From Rapidithrix thailandica (lineage in GTDB: Bacteria > Bacteroidota > Bacteroidia > Cytophagales > Flammeovirgaceae): 64,000 bases of DNA. A program made the translations under genes and the position numbers. Shown piece after piece: positions 16,886 to 25,241 of this stretch. The stretch lies in NCBI RefSeq assembly GCF_039710355.1, contig NZ_JBDKWZ010000008.1, positions 1-64,000 of the forward strand, in the 5' to 3' direction. The stretch's first letter is position 1. Each line of letters begins with the position of its first letter. The notes beneath the pieces are model-generated. The model saw nothing but the letters and a program-made list of their open reading frames with translations, did not search any database and was not told the DNA's origin.

Positions 16886-17218
16886 ATGATGGACATGATG
16901 AAGATGCTTGGTAAGATGAAGGATGTTCAGGCCAAGCTGAAAGAAGCACAAGATAATTTAGTCAATGTAACAGCAAGTGCTGAAGCCGGAGGAGGAATGG
17001 TAAAGACGGAAGTAAATGGCAAAAAGCAAATTATCCGCTTGGACATTGACCAGGACTTAATAAAACCTGAAGACAAGGAAATGTTGCAGGACTTGGTTAT
17101 TGCTGCTGTAAACAAGGCTTTGGAAGAAGTTGAAGAAAAAGCTAAAGAAGCTATCCAAGAATCTACCGCCGGGATGTTGCCAAATATTCCGGGATTCAAC
17201 TTTGGTGCTACTGAATAA
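16886..17218 (+). CDS. YbaB/EbfC-family nucleoid-associated protein
   Basis: 110 residues. N-terminal Met-rich helix (MMKMLGKMKDVQAKLKEAQ), central strand VKTEVNGKKQIIRLDID and C-terminal helix VNKALEEVEEKAKEA are the YbaB fold. These dimers bind DNA without strong sequence preference. It starts 58 bp after clpX and may share its transcript. An imperfect inverted repeat (agtgtttgg at 17236-17244 with ccaaacact at 17284-17292) follows the gene. In many bacteria ybaB sits with dnaX-recR; that context is absent here. Confidence 0.9.
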   Translation: MMDMMKMLGKMKDVQAKLKEAQDNLVNVTASAEAGGGMVKTEVNGKKQIIRLDIDQDLIKPEDKEMLQDLVIAAVNKALEEVEEKAKEAIQESTAGMLPNIPGFNFGATE

Positions 17219-17383
17219 TTCGTTTTTTTCACGAGAGTGTTTGGGGGGAGTAAATGCATGCGGATTGCGATGTATACATTCCTTCCAAACACTTGTTGTT
17301 TTTACAGTATGCTGTTTTTTTGTATTGAATCAACTTTGGTATCTCTTTATTAAGTTGAAGAACGAACTCGAAATTCTAAATTT

Positions 17384-18430
17384 GTGGATCTAAGTAATGT
17401 AGCCGTAGTCATCTTAAACTACAACACAAAAAAATACCTCGCTTCTTTTCTCCCCTTAGTGATAAAATACAGTGGCAATGCCCGGGTCGTGGTGGTAGAC
17501 AACCACTCCAAGGATGGCTCGGCAGCCCTTGTCGCTTCTGAGTTTCCCCAGGTAACCTTGATTCAACTGCATGAAAACCTAGGTTTTTGCGGAGGATATA
17601 ATACCGCATTGCAACAGGTAAAAGCCGATTATTTTGTGCTCTTGAACTCGGATGTGGAGGTGACCGAAAATTGGTTGATTCCAATGATTTCGCTGATGAA
17701 ATCTTCGCCGAAAGTAGCCGCTTGCCAACCCAAAATTAAATGTTATCATCAGAAAGACCAGTACGAATATGCCGGGGGAGCGGGAGGTTTTATTGACTAT
17801 TTGGGCTATCCTTTTAGCCGGGGTAGATTATTTGAAACCCTGGAAACCGACCAAGGACAGTACGATGATGAAGTAGAAGTCTTTTGGGCAACTGGGGCAT
17901 GTATGTGTATAAATTCCACACTTTATCAACAGTTTGGGGGATTAGATGAACGCTTTTTTGCCCACATGGAAGAAATAGATCTGTGTTGGCGACTAAAAAA
18001 TGCCGGATATAAAATTTTATTTACCCCACATAGTCAGGTCTATCATATCGGGGGAGGAACTTTGAATAAAACCAGCCCTCGGAAAACGTTTTATAACTTT
18101 CGCAACGGTTTGTTTTTATTATTGAAAAACCTTCCTGCCAATCAATTGCATAGAATCTTTTGGAGATTGGTATTGGACGGAATCGCAGGTGCACGCTTTT
18201 TATTATTAGGGGAGTTTAAAAACACTTGGGCGATTTTTAGAGCGCATATATCTTTTTACCTGCATTTTCGAGAAATGTATACAGAGCGTAAAAACAGCCC
18301 TAAGCAAAGCTCTTTTCCCGAAATATACAAAAGATCCTTAGTCAAAGATTATTTTTTGCTGGGGAAAAGAACCTTCAAAGAACTGGCCTTTAATAGCTCT
18401 TTGAAAAAATCAGATTACAAGGAATTTTAG
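17384..18430 (+). CDS. Glycosyltransferase family 2 (rhamnosyltransferase-like)
   Basis: 348 residues from a GTG start at 17384. GT-A fold marks: VAVVILNYN (6-14), VVVVDNHSKDGS (35-46), NLGFCGGYN, LLNSDVEV (86-93, with the DXD-type metal site), and the acceptor-site motif MEEIDLCWRLKNAGY. Such enzymes transfer a sugar from a nucleotide donor to surface polysaccharide or LPS precursors at the inner membrane face. It is monocistronic, closed by a clear terminator at 18476-18520. Donor and acceptor cannot be told. Confidence 0.9.
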   Translation: MDLSNVAVVILNYNTKKYLASFLPLVIKYSGNARVVVVDNHSKDGSAALVASEFPQVTLIQLHENLGFCGGYNTALQQVKADYFVLLNSDVEVTENWLIPMISLMKSSPKVAACQPKIKCYHQKDQYEYAGGAGGFIDYLGYPFSRGRLFETLETDQGQYDDEVEVFWATGACMCINSTLYQQFGGLDERFFAHMEEIDLCWRLKNAGYKILFTPHSQVYHIGGGTLNKTSPRKTFYNFRNGLFLLLKNLPANQLHRIFWRLVLDGIAGARFLLLGEFKNTWAIFRAHISFYLHFREMYTERKNSPKQSSFPEIYKRSLVKDYFLLGKRTFKELAFNSSLKKSDYKEF

Positions 18431-18475
18431 AAAAGAATAATATTGCTTACTTTATTGTAAGTAAAGTAGTTATAT

Positions 18476-18520
18476 AAAAAATCCCCCTGTGCTTTTTTAT
18501 ATGATACAGGGGGATTTTTT
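18476..18520. terminator. Strong rho-independent terminator after GT2
   Basis: Arm aaaaaatccccctgt (18476-18490) pairs exactly with acagggggatttttt (18506-18520). A-tract and T-tract on both sides make it usable on both strands; the convergent PspC gene ends at 18570. Confidence 0.9.
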
Positions 18521-18569
18521 CTTATAAAATATTTGTGGTTGATCGGGAGGTGTCAGCAGGGGAAGGGCA

Positions 18570-18803
18570 TTAAAAAGTATCCAACACAATTCTATTCCTT
18601 CGCAGGTACCTTTTTAAGTTCATCAAAAATGCCAGCCCCAGGTATACAATTATGGGGGAGCCAAAGGTAATGAAGGATAAATAGATAAAGTACAAGCGAA
18701 TAACATTACTGGAAATGCCCAAAACCTCGGCAATTTTTGCACATACGCCAAATGCTTTTTTCTCAAAAAATAAAATCAACTGCCTCATAATATTTTGATT
18801 CAT
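18570..18803 (-). CDS. PspC-domain small membrane protein
   Basis: 77 residues. The PspC domain begins KAFGVCAKIAEVLGISSNVIRL and continues with two hydrophobic segments (LYFIYLSFITFGSPIIVYLG ...), ending in a basic tail. PspC proteins sit in the inner membrane and in proteobacteria take part in the phage-shock response; in Bacteroidota they are widespread, short and of unknown target. No pspA or pspB neighbours. Stands alone between a shared terminator and a long spacer. Confidence 0.88.
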   Translation of the reverse strand: MNQNIMRQLILFFEKKAFGVCAKIAEVLGISSNVIRLYFIYLSFITFGSPIIVYLGLAFLMNLKRYLRRNRIVLDTF

Positions 18804-19444
18804 AATATTTTAACTTCTTAAGTAAGCGCTACAACGAATGCTTTAACATGTCAACTTAATGAACGGGTTTTACTAACAACCTGCAATGCTACACTAGCAT
18901 ACATCTAAATAACTAAATTTGGGAAAAACCTTCCTCAAATTACTCGAAAATTTTTGTTAACACACCTGCACTTTTTATCTTTCCTTCAATTTTTATACTA
19001 TAAAAGCAAGAGGGATTCCGAAAGGATATATCAATCTGTAATAAATGCGATTGAACGTAAAAAAACGGCTTTCAGGCACTTACAATTATTTATTGAAATA
19101 ACTTACATTTTATGTATTTTTAGTTATTATTGCACTACTTCTACGCAATTCCTGCTAGTATGGCAACACGCGCTTTGAGCGAGTTCTATAAGAGAAATCA
19201 GCAATACAGTATGTAATTTTTTTTCGGATATTAAAAGAAGTTTGTTTGTATTGCATATGATTTGTAACTTATAAGATTTTCAGGAAGTTTTGACGCGATG
19301 TAAGGTGGATTCTGTTACTGAGGACTTAAAAAAAGAACAGAAAAACCTAATTCAGTAGAATTAGTGGTATAATAAATGTTGAAACATTCAAATTTCAAAT
19401 ATAATATTGTTAATCACTGGTAAATAAAAATTTAGAAAACAGTT
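18804..19444. other. Long spacer upstream of the OmpA/TPR lipoprotein gene
   Basis: 640 AT-rich bases. An open frame of 74 codons at 18954-19178 has no family features and a Tyr/Cys/Phe-rich composition unlike a real gene, so it is not called. An imperfect inverted repeat, gcaataca (about 19201-19208) and tgtattgc (about 19247-19254), could be a leader structure. The size suggests a long 5' untranslated region or regulatory zone for the strongly biased gene downstream. Confidence 0.4.
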
Positions 19445-21253
19445 ATGAACAATTACAAAAGTGCACTTACCCTAATATTCACATTAGGTATATTCTTGTC
19501 GGGCTGTACCTTGAATAAGATGATTAAGATGGCCCAACAGCAAGAATTGAAAGTTGAGCCTTCTCCATTAGAATTGCATGGTGACTCTGTTGTGTTTGAG
19601 ATGTCCGCTAAGTTGCCTGTGAAAATGATGAAGCCTAAAACTACTTATGACCTGGAAGTATATTTCCAACCTACTGACGGTGAAGAATTAGCTTTGGGAA
19701 AAGTTTCCTTTAACGGTGACGACTACCAAAATGCAACTGCCGAGCCATCAGTATCACAAACCTTTAGCTTTGCGTATCAAGATGCGTATGAGAGAGGGCA
19801 AGTGAATGTGAAAGGAATGGCTTCGAAAGGAACCAAAGTAAAAGAAGGTGAAAAAGTAGCGATCCCAGGCTATGGCAATGGTGTGATCACCACTTCTCGT
19901 TTAGGTCAACCTGCCTATTATGCTAACTATGTAGCTCATGGTTATGACGGACGTGAGGAGTATGAACCACAACATGTTGAATTCTTCTTCTTGCAAGGTC
20001 GTTCTGACTTGCGTTGGAGCGAAAAAAGAAGCGATCGTTCTAAGCAATTAGAAGAGTACGTTTCTGCAAAACACCCAACCAGAACGGTTAGCATCACTGG
20101 TATGCACTCTCCTGAAGGTCCTACGGATATTAACAGTAAGTTAGCCAACGAAAGACCTAAGACTGTAGAGGAGTACTACAAGAAAATGGCTGACAAGTTT
20201 GATTATGAGGGTGAGTTGGAAGAAATCAATTTTGTAACCAAGCCTGTAATTGAAGACTGGACTGAGTTCAAAAAATTATTGAACGAAAACAGCAAGTTGA
20301 CTGACGCGCAGAAAAACGAAATCCTTTCGATCATCAATGGTGCTGGTGATTTCGTCTCTAAAGAATTGAAATTGCAAACTCTTCCTTCTTACAGAGTGAT
20401 CTTCCGCGAAATCTATCCTCCGTTGAGAACAGCCAAAGCTGAAATCTTGAAAATCAAGGAGAAATTGACCGAGCCTGAGATCATGGTATTGGCTCAAAAA
20501 ATCGCTAATGGTGAGGAAAGTGCTGACAAATTGAAAGATGATGAGTTGGCGTATGCAGCTTCTAAAACTCCTTCTTTGGAAGAAAGAGAAAAAATGTACG
20601 AAGCGGCGATCAAGAAAAATGATTCTTATGCTTCTTACAACAACTTAGGAGCTACTTACTTGGATATGGCGAAAAAAGCTTCTGATAATAGCAAGCAAGC
20701 ATTGTTAGAGAAAGCTGTCGGTCAATTTGAGTTGAGTATCAAGCGCCAAGAGTCTCCTGAGGCTTATGCTAACTTAGCCGGTGCTAAAATGATGTTAGGC
20801 GATGCTGAAGCTGCAAAAGAAGCTTTAGGAAAAGTGTCCGGTAGTTCTAACAGCTCTGTAGGAGCATCTGTGAACGCTTTGAAAGGATATATTGCAATCC
20901 GTCAAGGTAACTATGATGAAGCTATCCAAGCGCTTTCAGCAGCCGGTAACGATCCTGTAGTACTTTATAATAAAGCTTTGGCTTACTTGTTGAAAGCAAG
21001 CAAAGAAATGGATGAGTCTGGTTACAGCAGTGCCGCTTCTTCTTTTGACGAAGCAATTAACGCTGACCAAGACAACGCCTATGCGTACTACGGAGCAGCT
21101 ATCACTGCCGTAAGAATGAACAATGCTGACAAAGCATTCTCTTACTTGAAAAATGCAGTTACTAAAAGTGACGAGTTGAAAGAAAGAGCTGCGAAAGACC
21201 TTGAGTTCGTAGATTTCTGGTCTAACGCTGGTTTCTTGGATGCTTTGAAATAA
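19445..21253 (+). CDS. Lipoprotein with OmpA-like domain followed by TPR repeats
   Basis: 602 residues. Lipobox LSGC puts the acylated Cys at position 21. After a beta-rich N-terminal region (about 35-175), residues 175-260 resemble an OmpA/MotB-like peptidoglycan-binding domain (VEFFFLQGRSDLR, then a helix, RTVSITGMHSPEGP and KLANERPKTVEEY). The C-terminal half (about 370-600) is TPR (ASYNNLGATYLDMAKKASD, AYANLAGAKMMLGDAEAA, AYYGAAITAVRMNNADKAFS). It probably tethers the outer membrane to the wall. Codon choice (many GCT, GGT, TCT, CGT) is more biased than in its neighbours, which suggests high expression. Monocistronic with its own terminator. Confidence 0.85.
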   Translation: MNNYKSALTLIFTLGIFLSGCTLNKMIKMAQQQELKVEPSPLELHGDSVVFEMSAKLPVKMMKPKTTYDLEVYFQPTDGEELALGKVSFNGDDYQNATAEPSVSQTFSFAYQDAYERGQVNVKGMASKGTKVKEGEKVAIPGYGNGVITTSRLGQPAYYANYVAHGYDGREEYEPQHVEFFFLQGRSDLRWSEKRSDRSKQLEEYVSAKHPTRTVSITGMHSPEGPTDINSKLANERPKTVEEYYKKMADKFDYEGELEEINFVTKPVIEDWTEFKKLLNENSKLTDAQKNEILSIINGAGDFVSKELKLQTLPSYRVIFREIYPPLRTAKAEILKIKEKLTEPEIMVLAQKIANGEESADKLKDDELAYAASKTPSLEEREKMYEAAIKKNDSYASYNNLGATYLDMAKKASDNSKQALLEKAVGQFELSIKRQESPEAYANLAGAKMMLGDAEAAKEALGKVSGSSNSSVGASVNALKGYIAIRQGNYDEAIQALSAAGNDPVVLYNKALAYLLKASKEMDESGYSSAASSFDEAINADQDNAYAYYGAAITAVRMNNADKAFSYLKNAVTKSDELKERAAKDLEFVDFWSNAGFLDALK

Positions 21254-21279
21254 GCGAATAGAAATTATTTACTTGATAA

Positions 21280-21320
21280 AAAAGCCCGGTGGTGTCAAAC
21301 CCACCGGGCTTTTGTCTTTT
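21280..21320 (+). terminator. Terminator of the OmpA/TPR gene
   Basis: 13-bp perfect stem aaaagcccggtgg (21280-21292) with ccaccgggctttt (21301-21313), 8-nt loop, followed by more Ts. It lies 27 bp after the stop. Confidence 0.92.
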
Positions 21321-21456
21321 AAAAAAACGCTTCTTGCCCCTTTACAAACCCTCAATGGGATGCTCCATTTGCATAAATCCGCCTACTCATCCGCTCCCCC
21401 CTGAATAAGGGATTCATCAAGCACTAATTCCACTTTCGTTTTAGCATTTTAGGGGC

Positions 21457-21464
21457 TATCTTTG
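21457..21464 (+). promoter_or_regulatory. TATCTTTG -7 element for the PDH E1-beta gene
   Basis: Fits TAnnTTTG and is 31 bp before the ATG at 21495. It overlaps a possible TTG start at 21462, which argues that translation begins at 21495. Confidence 0.6.
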
Positions 21465-21494
21465 CCGAGGTTTCAAGTAAAGTATGTAATTAAT

Positions 21495-22472
21495 ATGAGA
21501 GAAATACAATTCAGAGAGGCTCTTCGTGAGGCTATGTCAGAAGAGATGCGGAGAGATGAAAATATCTTCTTAATGGGCGAGGAAGTTGCCGAGTATAATG
21601 GTGCTTATAAAGTCAGCCAAGGAATGCTGGACGAGTTTGGCCCGGACCGCATAATCGATACTCCTATTGCCGAGTTAGGTTTTGCCGGTATTGGTATCGG
21701 TGCAGCGATGAACGGCTTGCGTCCCATTATAGAATTTATGACCTTTAACTTCTCACTGGTAGCCATTGACCAGTTGATCAACGGAGCCGCAAAAATGTAC
21801 TCAATGTCAGGAGGACAGTATTCTGTTCCCATTGTATTTAGAGGAGCGACAGGAAATGCCGGCCAATTAGCTGCTCAACACTCTCAAAACTTTGAAAACT
21901 GGTATGCCAACACACCTGGTTTGAAAGTGGTGGTGCCTTCAAATCCCTATGACGCAAAAGGCTTGTTGAAAGCTTCTATCCGGGACAACAACCCGGTGGT
22001 GTTTATGGAGTCTGAGTTGATGTACGGAGACAAAGGTGAAGTGCCGGATGGTGAGTATATCGTTCCTATCGGAAAAGCCGATGTGAAGAGAAAGGGAACG
22101 GATGTAACCTTGATCTCTTTCGGTAAATTGATGAAGGTGGCTTTAGAAGCAGCTGATGAATTAGCGAAAGATAATATTTCGGCTGAAGTCATCGACTTAC
22201 GTTCTGTAAGACCTCTGGATTACCCGACCATCATCGAATCGATTAAGAAAACCAATCGTTGTGTCATCGTAGAAGAAGCCTGGCCGTTGGCTTCTATTTC
22301 TACAGACATCGCTTACAATATTCAAAAGGCAGCCTTCGATTATTTGGATGCGCCTGTTATCCGGATTAACAACCAAGACGTTCCGTTAGGCTATGCGCCT
22401 ACGTTGATTGAAGCTACATTGCCAAATGTAAAAAGAACTATCGAAGCAGTTAAGTCGGTATTATATAAATAA
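21495..22472 (+). CDS. pdhB: Pyruvate dehydrogenase E1 component, beta subunit
   Basis: 325 residues from the ATG at 21495; an in-frame TTG 33 bp upstream lies inside the promoter element and adds no family sequence. Starts REIQFREALREAMSEEM, then EEVAEYNGAYKVSQG, DTPIAELGFAGIGIGAAMNG, PIVFRGATGN, SQNFENWYANTPGLKVVVPS and the C-terminal transketolase domain (VTLISFGKLM, EVIDLRSVRPLD, VEEAWP). With the alpha subunit (not in this window) it forms the thiamine-diphosphate E1 that decarboxylates pyruvate for acetyl-CoA synthesis in the cytosol. Related branched-chain 2-oxoacid E1-beta is the main alternative. Confidence 0.92.
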   Translation: MREIQFREALREAMSEEMRRDENIFLMGEEVAEYNGAYKVSQGMLDEFGPDRIIDTPIAELGFAGIGIGAAMNGLRPIIEFMTFNFSLVAIDQLINGAAKMYSMSGGQYSVPIVFRGATGNAGQLAAQHSQNFENWYANTPGLKVVVPSNPYDAKGLLKASIRDNNPVVFMESELMYGDKGEVPDGEYIVPIGKADVKRKGTDVTLISFGKLMKVALEAADELAKDNISAEVIDLRSVRPLDYPTIIESIKKTNRCVIVEEAWPLASISTDIAYNIQKAAFDYLDAPVIRINNQDVPLGYAPTLIEATLPNVKRTIEAVKSVLYK

Positions 22473-22512
22473 GAGATTTCTCTTTTTGTCCTTTAATTGA
22501 GACAATAAAACT

Positions 22513-22543
22513 GCCTGGGTGCTTACGGTGCTCAGGCTTTTTT
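22513..22543 (+). terminator. Terminator of pdhB
   Basis: Stem gcctgggtgc / gtgctcaggc with three G-T wobbles, loop ttacg, then six Ts; 40 bp after the stop. Confidence 0.85.
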
Positions 22544-22606
22544 ATGAAGTGACTATTTGAAATAAATCAACTTATGGTAGTTTGATATTTCTGTGAATAA
22601 AATAAG

Positions 22607-22690
22607 AGTATGTTTAAAATTCGTTGTGGGGGTCGTCCTTGTGATGATGAAAACTTTCAGCCCAAAAGGTGAAAGTTAAACATGCTTTAA
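22607..22690. repeat. Dispersed small repeat, copy A
   Basis: Contains tttaaaattcgttgtggg (22613-22630) and, at 22652-22690, a self-complementary core aactttcagcccaaaa (from 22653) and ggtgaaagttaacatgc. Matching parts occur at 39096-39148 (copy B) and 60797-60845 (copy C). All copies are intergenic. Confidence 0.55.
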
Positions 22691-22751
22691 ATAAGTATTT
22701 GATCATCTATGACTTCTCCCCTAAAAGAGAAGTCTTTACGCTAAGTATCTT

Positions 22752-24383
22752 ATGAAAAAACTATTTCTATTAACATTTGGAATCGGATTGCATCTCTTCG
22801 CTTTGGGGCAGGAAGCTCCCAAAGACAGAGGCTTGAAAGCAATCAATGAGGAGGCTGTAAAAGGCCAGCTGGAGTTTTTGGCCTCCGATTGGATGGAGGG
22901 TCGTGAAGCCGGTAAAAAAGGCGCTTACATGGCCGGAGATTATATAGCTACCATGTTGGAAAGCTTCGGAGTGAAACCAGCCGGTGATTCGATTAACTAT
23001 CAACCGAATCGCTATCAAAAACTATTGGGTGAAACTGACAAACAAGCCAAATCCTATTTTCAACATTTCAGTTTGATTGAGTACACTCCGGGCGAACAAC
23101 AAGCTTTTTCAATAATAGAAACGAATAAGGAAAGCCGGAAAACGATTCACTTCAATTATAAAACAGATTTTGTAGTCCGGACACGGGACGTCAGTGAAGA
23201 GATTACCGCTCCTGTGGTCTTTGTGGGTTACGGAATTTCTGATATAGAAGCTGGGTACGATGATTACAAAGGGGTGGATGTTCAAGGTAAAATAGTGTTG
23301 CGCTTGACAGGCTTTCCAGGGCATACAGAGGTCGATTCCAAAGCCTATCAAAAATTCAAGCCTGAAAACCCGCTGAATTTATTACGGAAGAAAAACCAAA
23401 TAGCTTCTGAAAAGGGAGCACTTGCAATCCTGGAAGTGGACTTGGCCAAGGACGAAAGCGTGAATTGGGCAGCCAATCAACCTTTCCGGCAGAATTTACC
23501 CATGTACGAAGGGGATAAGAAATTGAAGTGGTTTTATGATACCCGTTTGGTACTGCCGGGGGAGGAGTTATCCACCAATATTCCTTTTGTAAATTTGTCA
23601 CAAAGAGCGGCCAATGCCTTAGTCAAAGAGGCCGGTGTAGACTTGTCTACATATGAAAAGCAAGTTGCCCGTACTCAAAAACCGGCCTCCAAACAAATCA
23701 CCAACAAACAGGTGGCGATTCGTACTTCTGTCAATTCTCAAATCCTGCAAGGAAGGAATGTACTAGGAGTGATTGAAGGTGAAAATCCGAATGAAATTAT
23801 TGTGGTGGGAGCCCATTATGATCACTTGGGCAAATACGAAGGTTACATATGGAATGGAGCGGATGACAATGCCTCCGGTACGGTGGGCATTATGACAATT
23901 GCGCGGGCTTGTATTGCTACGGGAGTTAAGCCTAAGCGTACAATAGTATTTGCCGGATGGACGGGCGAGGAAAAAGGCTTGTTGGGTTCTAAGTACTTTG
24001 TGAATCACTTGCCGGAAGGAAAAAAAATAGTTGCCGCCTTAAATTATGACATGATCTCCCGCGATTCGGATTGGGACCCGGAAGGCGTTAAAGTCAGCAT
24101 GATTTATACCAGCTCCATGCCCTTGATTGATACACTAACCCGCCAGCACAATGAGGATTATGAGTTAAACCTGGATATTAATTATGCGCCTATGGAAAAG
24201 CCGGTCGGAGGAAGTGACAATGGTTCTTTTGCGGAAAAGGACATTCCGGTGTTCTGGTATTTTATAGGCGCGCATTCGGATTACCACCGCCCATCGGATC
24301 ATCAGCACAAAGCGAATTGGAGCAAATTTGCAAAAATCGTAAAATTAGGCTTTTTGAACGTTTGGGAATTGGCAAACCAATAA
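22752..24383 (+). CDS. Secreted M28-family zinc aminopeptidase with PA domain
   Basis: 543 residues with a Sec signal peptide (MKKLFLLTFGIGLHLFALGQ). A protease-associated insert (about 135-230, VVFVGYGISDIEAGYDDY) precedes the M28 peptidase domain with its co-catalytic zinc ligands: VVGAHYDHLG (His), GADDNASGT (bridging Asp), WTGEEKGLLGS (general-base Glu and ligand), NYDMISRD (Asp) and the final His in GAHSDYHRPSD. Exported, probably periplasmic or surface; removes N-terminal residues from peptides for nutrition. Monocistronic, with a strong terminator. Confidence 0.93.
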   Translation: MKKLFLLTFGIGLHLFALGQEAPKDRGLKAINEEAVKGQLEFLASDWMEGREAGKKGAYMAGDYIATMLESFGVKPAGDSINYQPNRYQKLLGETDKQAKSYFQHFSLIEYTPGEQQAFSIIETNKESRKTIHFNYKTDFVVRTRDVSEEITAPVVFVGYGISDIEAGYDDYKGVDVQGKIVLRLTGFPGHTEVDSKAYQKFKPENPLNLLRKKNQIASEKGALAILEVDLAKDESVNWAANQPFRQNLPMYEGDKKLKWFYDTRLVLPGEELSTNIPFVNLSQRAANALVKEAGVDLSTYEKQVARTQKPASKQITNKQVAIRTSVNSQILQGRNVLGVIEGENPNEIIVVGAHYDHLGKYEGYIWNGADDNASGTVGIMTIARACIATGVKPKRTIVFAGWTGEEKGLLGSKYFVNHLPEGKKIVAALNYDMISRDSDWDPEGVKVSMIYTSSMPLIDTLTRQHNEDYELNLDINYAPMEKPVGGSDNGSFAEKDIPVFWYFIGAHSDYHRPSDHQHKANWSKFAKIVKLGFLNVWELANQ

Positions 24384-24390
24384 AAATTTC

Positions 24391-24433
24391 ATCGAGCTTG
24401 CCGGCTGACTATCCGGTGAGCTCGATTTTTTTA
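24391..24433. terminator. Terminator shared by the convergent M28 and DHFR genes
   Basis: 14-bp stem atcgagcttgccgg / ccggtgagctcgat (two wobble pairs) with an 8-nt loop, T-run on the right and A-run on the left, 8 bp after the M28 stop and 40 bp from the DHFR stop. Confidence 0.9.
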
Positions 24434-24472
24434 CCAAACAAAGGCTCAAACCCTTGGAGAGGATAACATTGT

Positions 24473-24988
24473 TTATACTGATCTTCTTTTTAATTTTTTA
24501 ATGGTGAAAGAGTAGGCATGAGCCTCATCTTTTGGGTGGAAGTCTTCTGCATAAAGCTCCCAATGTTCCTTCTGAAAGAGAGGAAAAAATGCGTCTGCAT
24601 TGTCAAACACATGGTGTACCTGCGTAATATAAAGGCGGTGAGCCAAAGGCAGCGCTTCCCGGTATACCTGGGCCCCTCCGGCAATAAACACCTCTCCCTT
24701 ACCTGCTTGTTCGAGTGCTTCTTGTAAATTTCCAGCAAGAGAATAGTTTCCCGGAAAGTTTAATGTCAACCGGTTTTGCCGGGTCAGGATGATATTATGA
24801 AACCGGGAGTAGAGCAAGTCAGGTGAATCGGCCGATTTTCTTCCCATGATCGTAACATGTTGCCGGACCGTTTTTTCAAAGTAGGCTTGGTCATCCGGAA
24901 GCTGCCAGGGGAGTTCGTTTTGAAAGCCAATGGCTTGGCGTTCATCCATGGCGGTGATTAAAGAAATGATTTGTTCCTTAATTTTCAT
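24473..24988 (-). CDS. folA: Dihydrofolate reductase
   Basis: 171 residues. Family marks: SLITAMDERQAIGFQNELPW (with substrate-binding region LPWQLPDD), VTIMGRKSAD, NIILTRQ, EVFIAGGAQVYREALP and the C-terminal ITQVHHVFDNADAFFP. Reduces dihydrofolate to tetrahydrofolate with NADPH in the cytosol. No thyA neighbour, although the two are adjacent in many bacteria. Convergent with the M28 peptidase. Confidence 0.95.
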   Translation of the reverse strand: MKIKEQIISLITAMDERQAIGFQNELPWQLPDDQAYFEKTVRQHVTIMGRKSADSPDLLYSRFHNIILTRQNRLTLNFPGNYSLAGNLQEALEQAGKGEVFIAGGAQVYREALPLAHRLYITQVHHVFDNADAFFPLFQKEHWELYAEDFHPKDEAHAYSFTIKKLKRRSV

Positions 24989-25241
24989 GTTGAAGAGATT
25001 GTCCGTTGAAATATACTGAAATCTTCCCTAAATCTGCACTTGAGTACTGGCTAAGTAGGTTATTTCAAGCTTCTTAGAAGAAACCGAAGCTTGTTTTGAG
25101 GTTTGACCAACTCATTAATTATTCCACTTGAATGTAAGAGAATGAGGAATCCTTTGGGAAGTCCTTTGATAACTGGACAATTGCTTTCCAGTTTTGGCTT
25201 TAATAAGTATTTTTGCTACTTCATGTATAAAACGAAAACAG

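Noticed and set aside
18954..19178. 74-codon frame upstream of the OmpA/TPR gene
   Set aside because: Unusual composition, no domain, and position in a leader/promoter zone.
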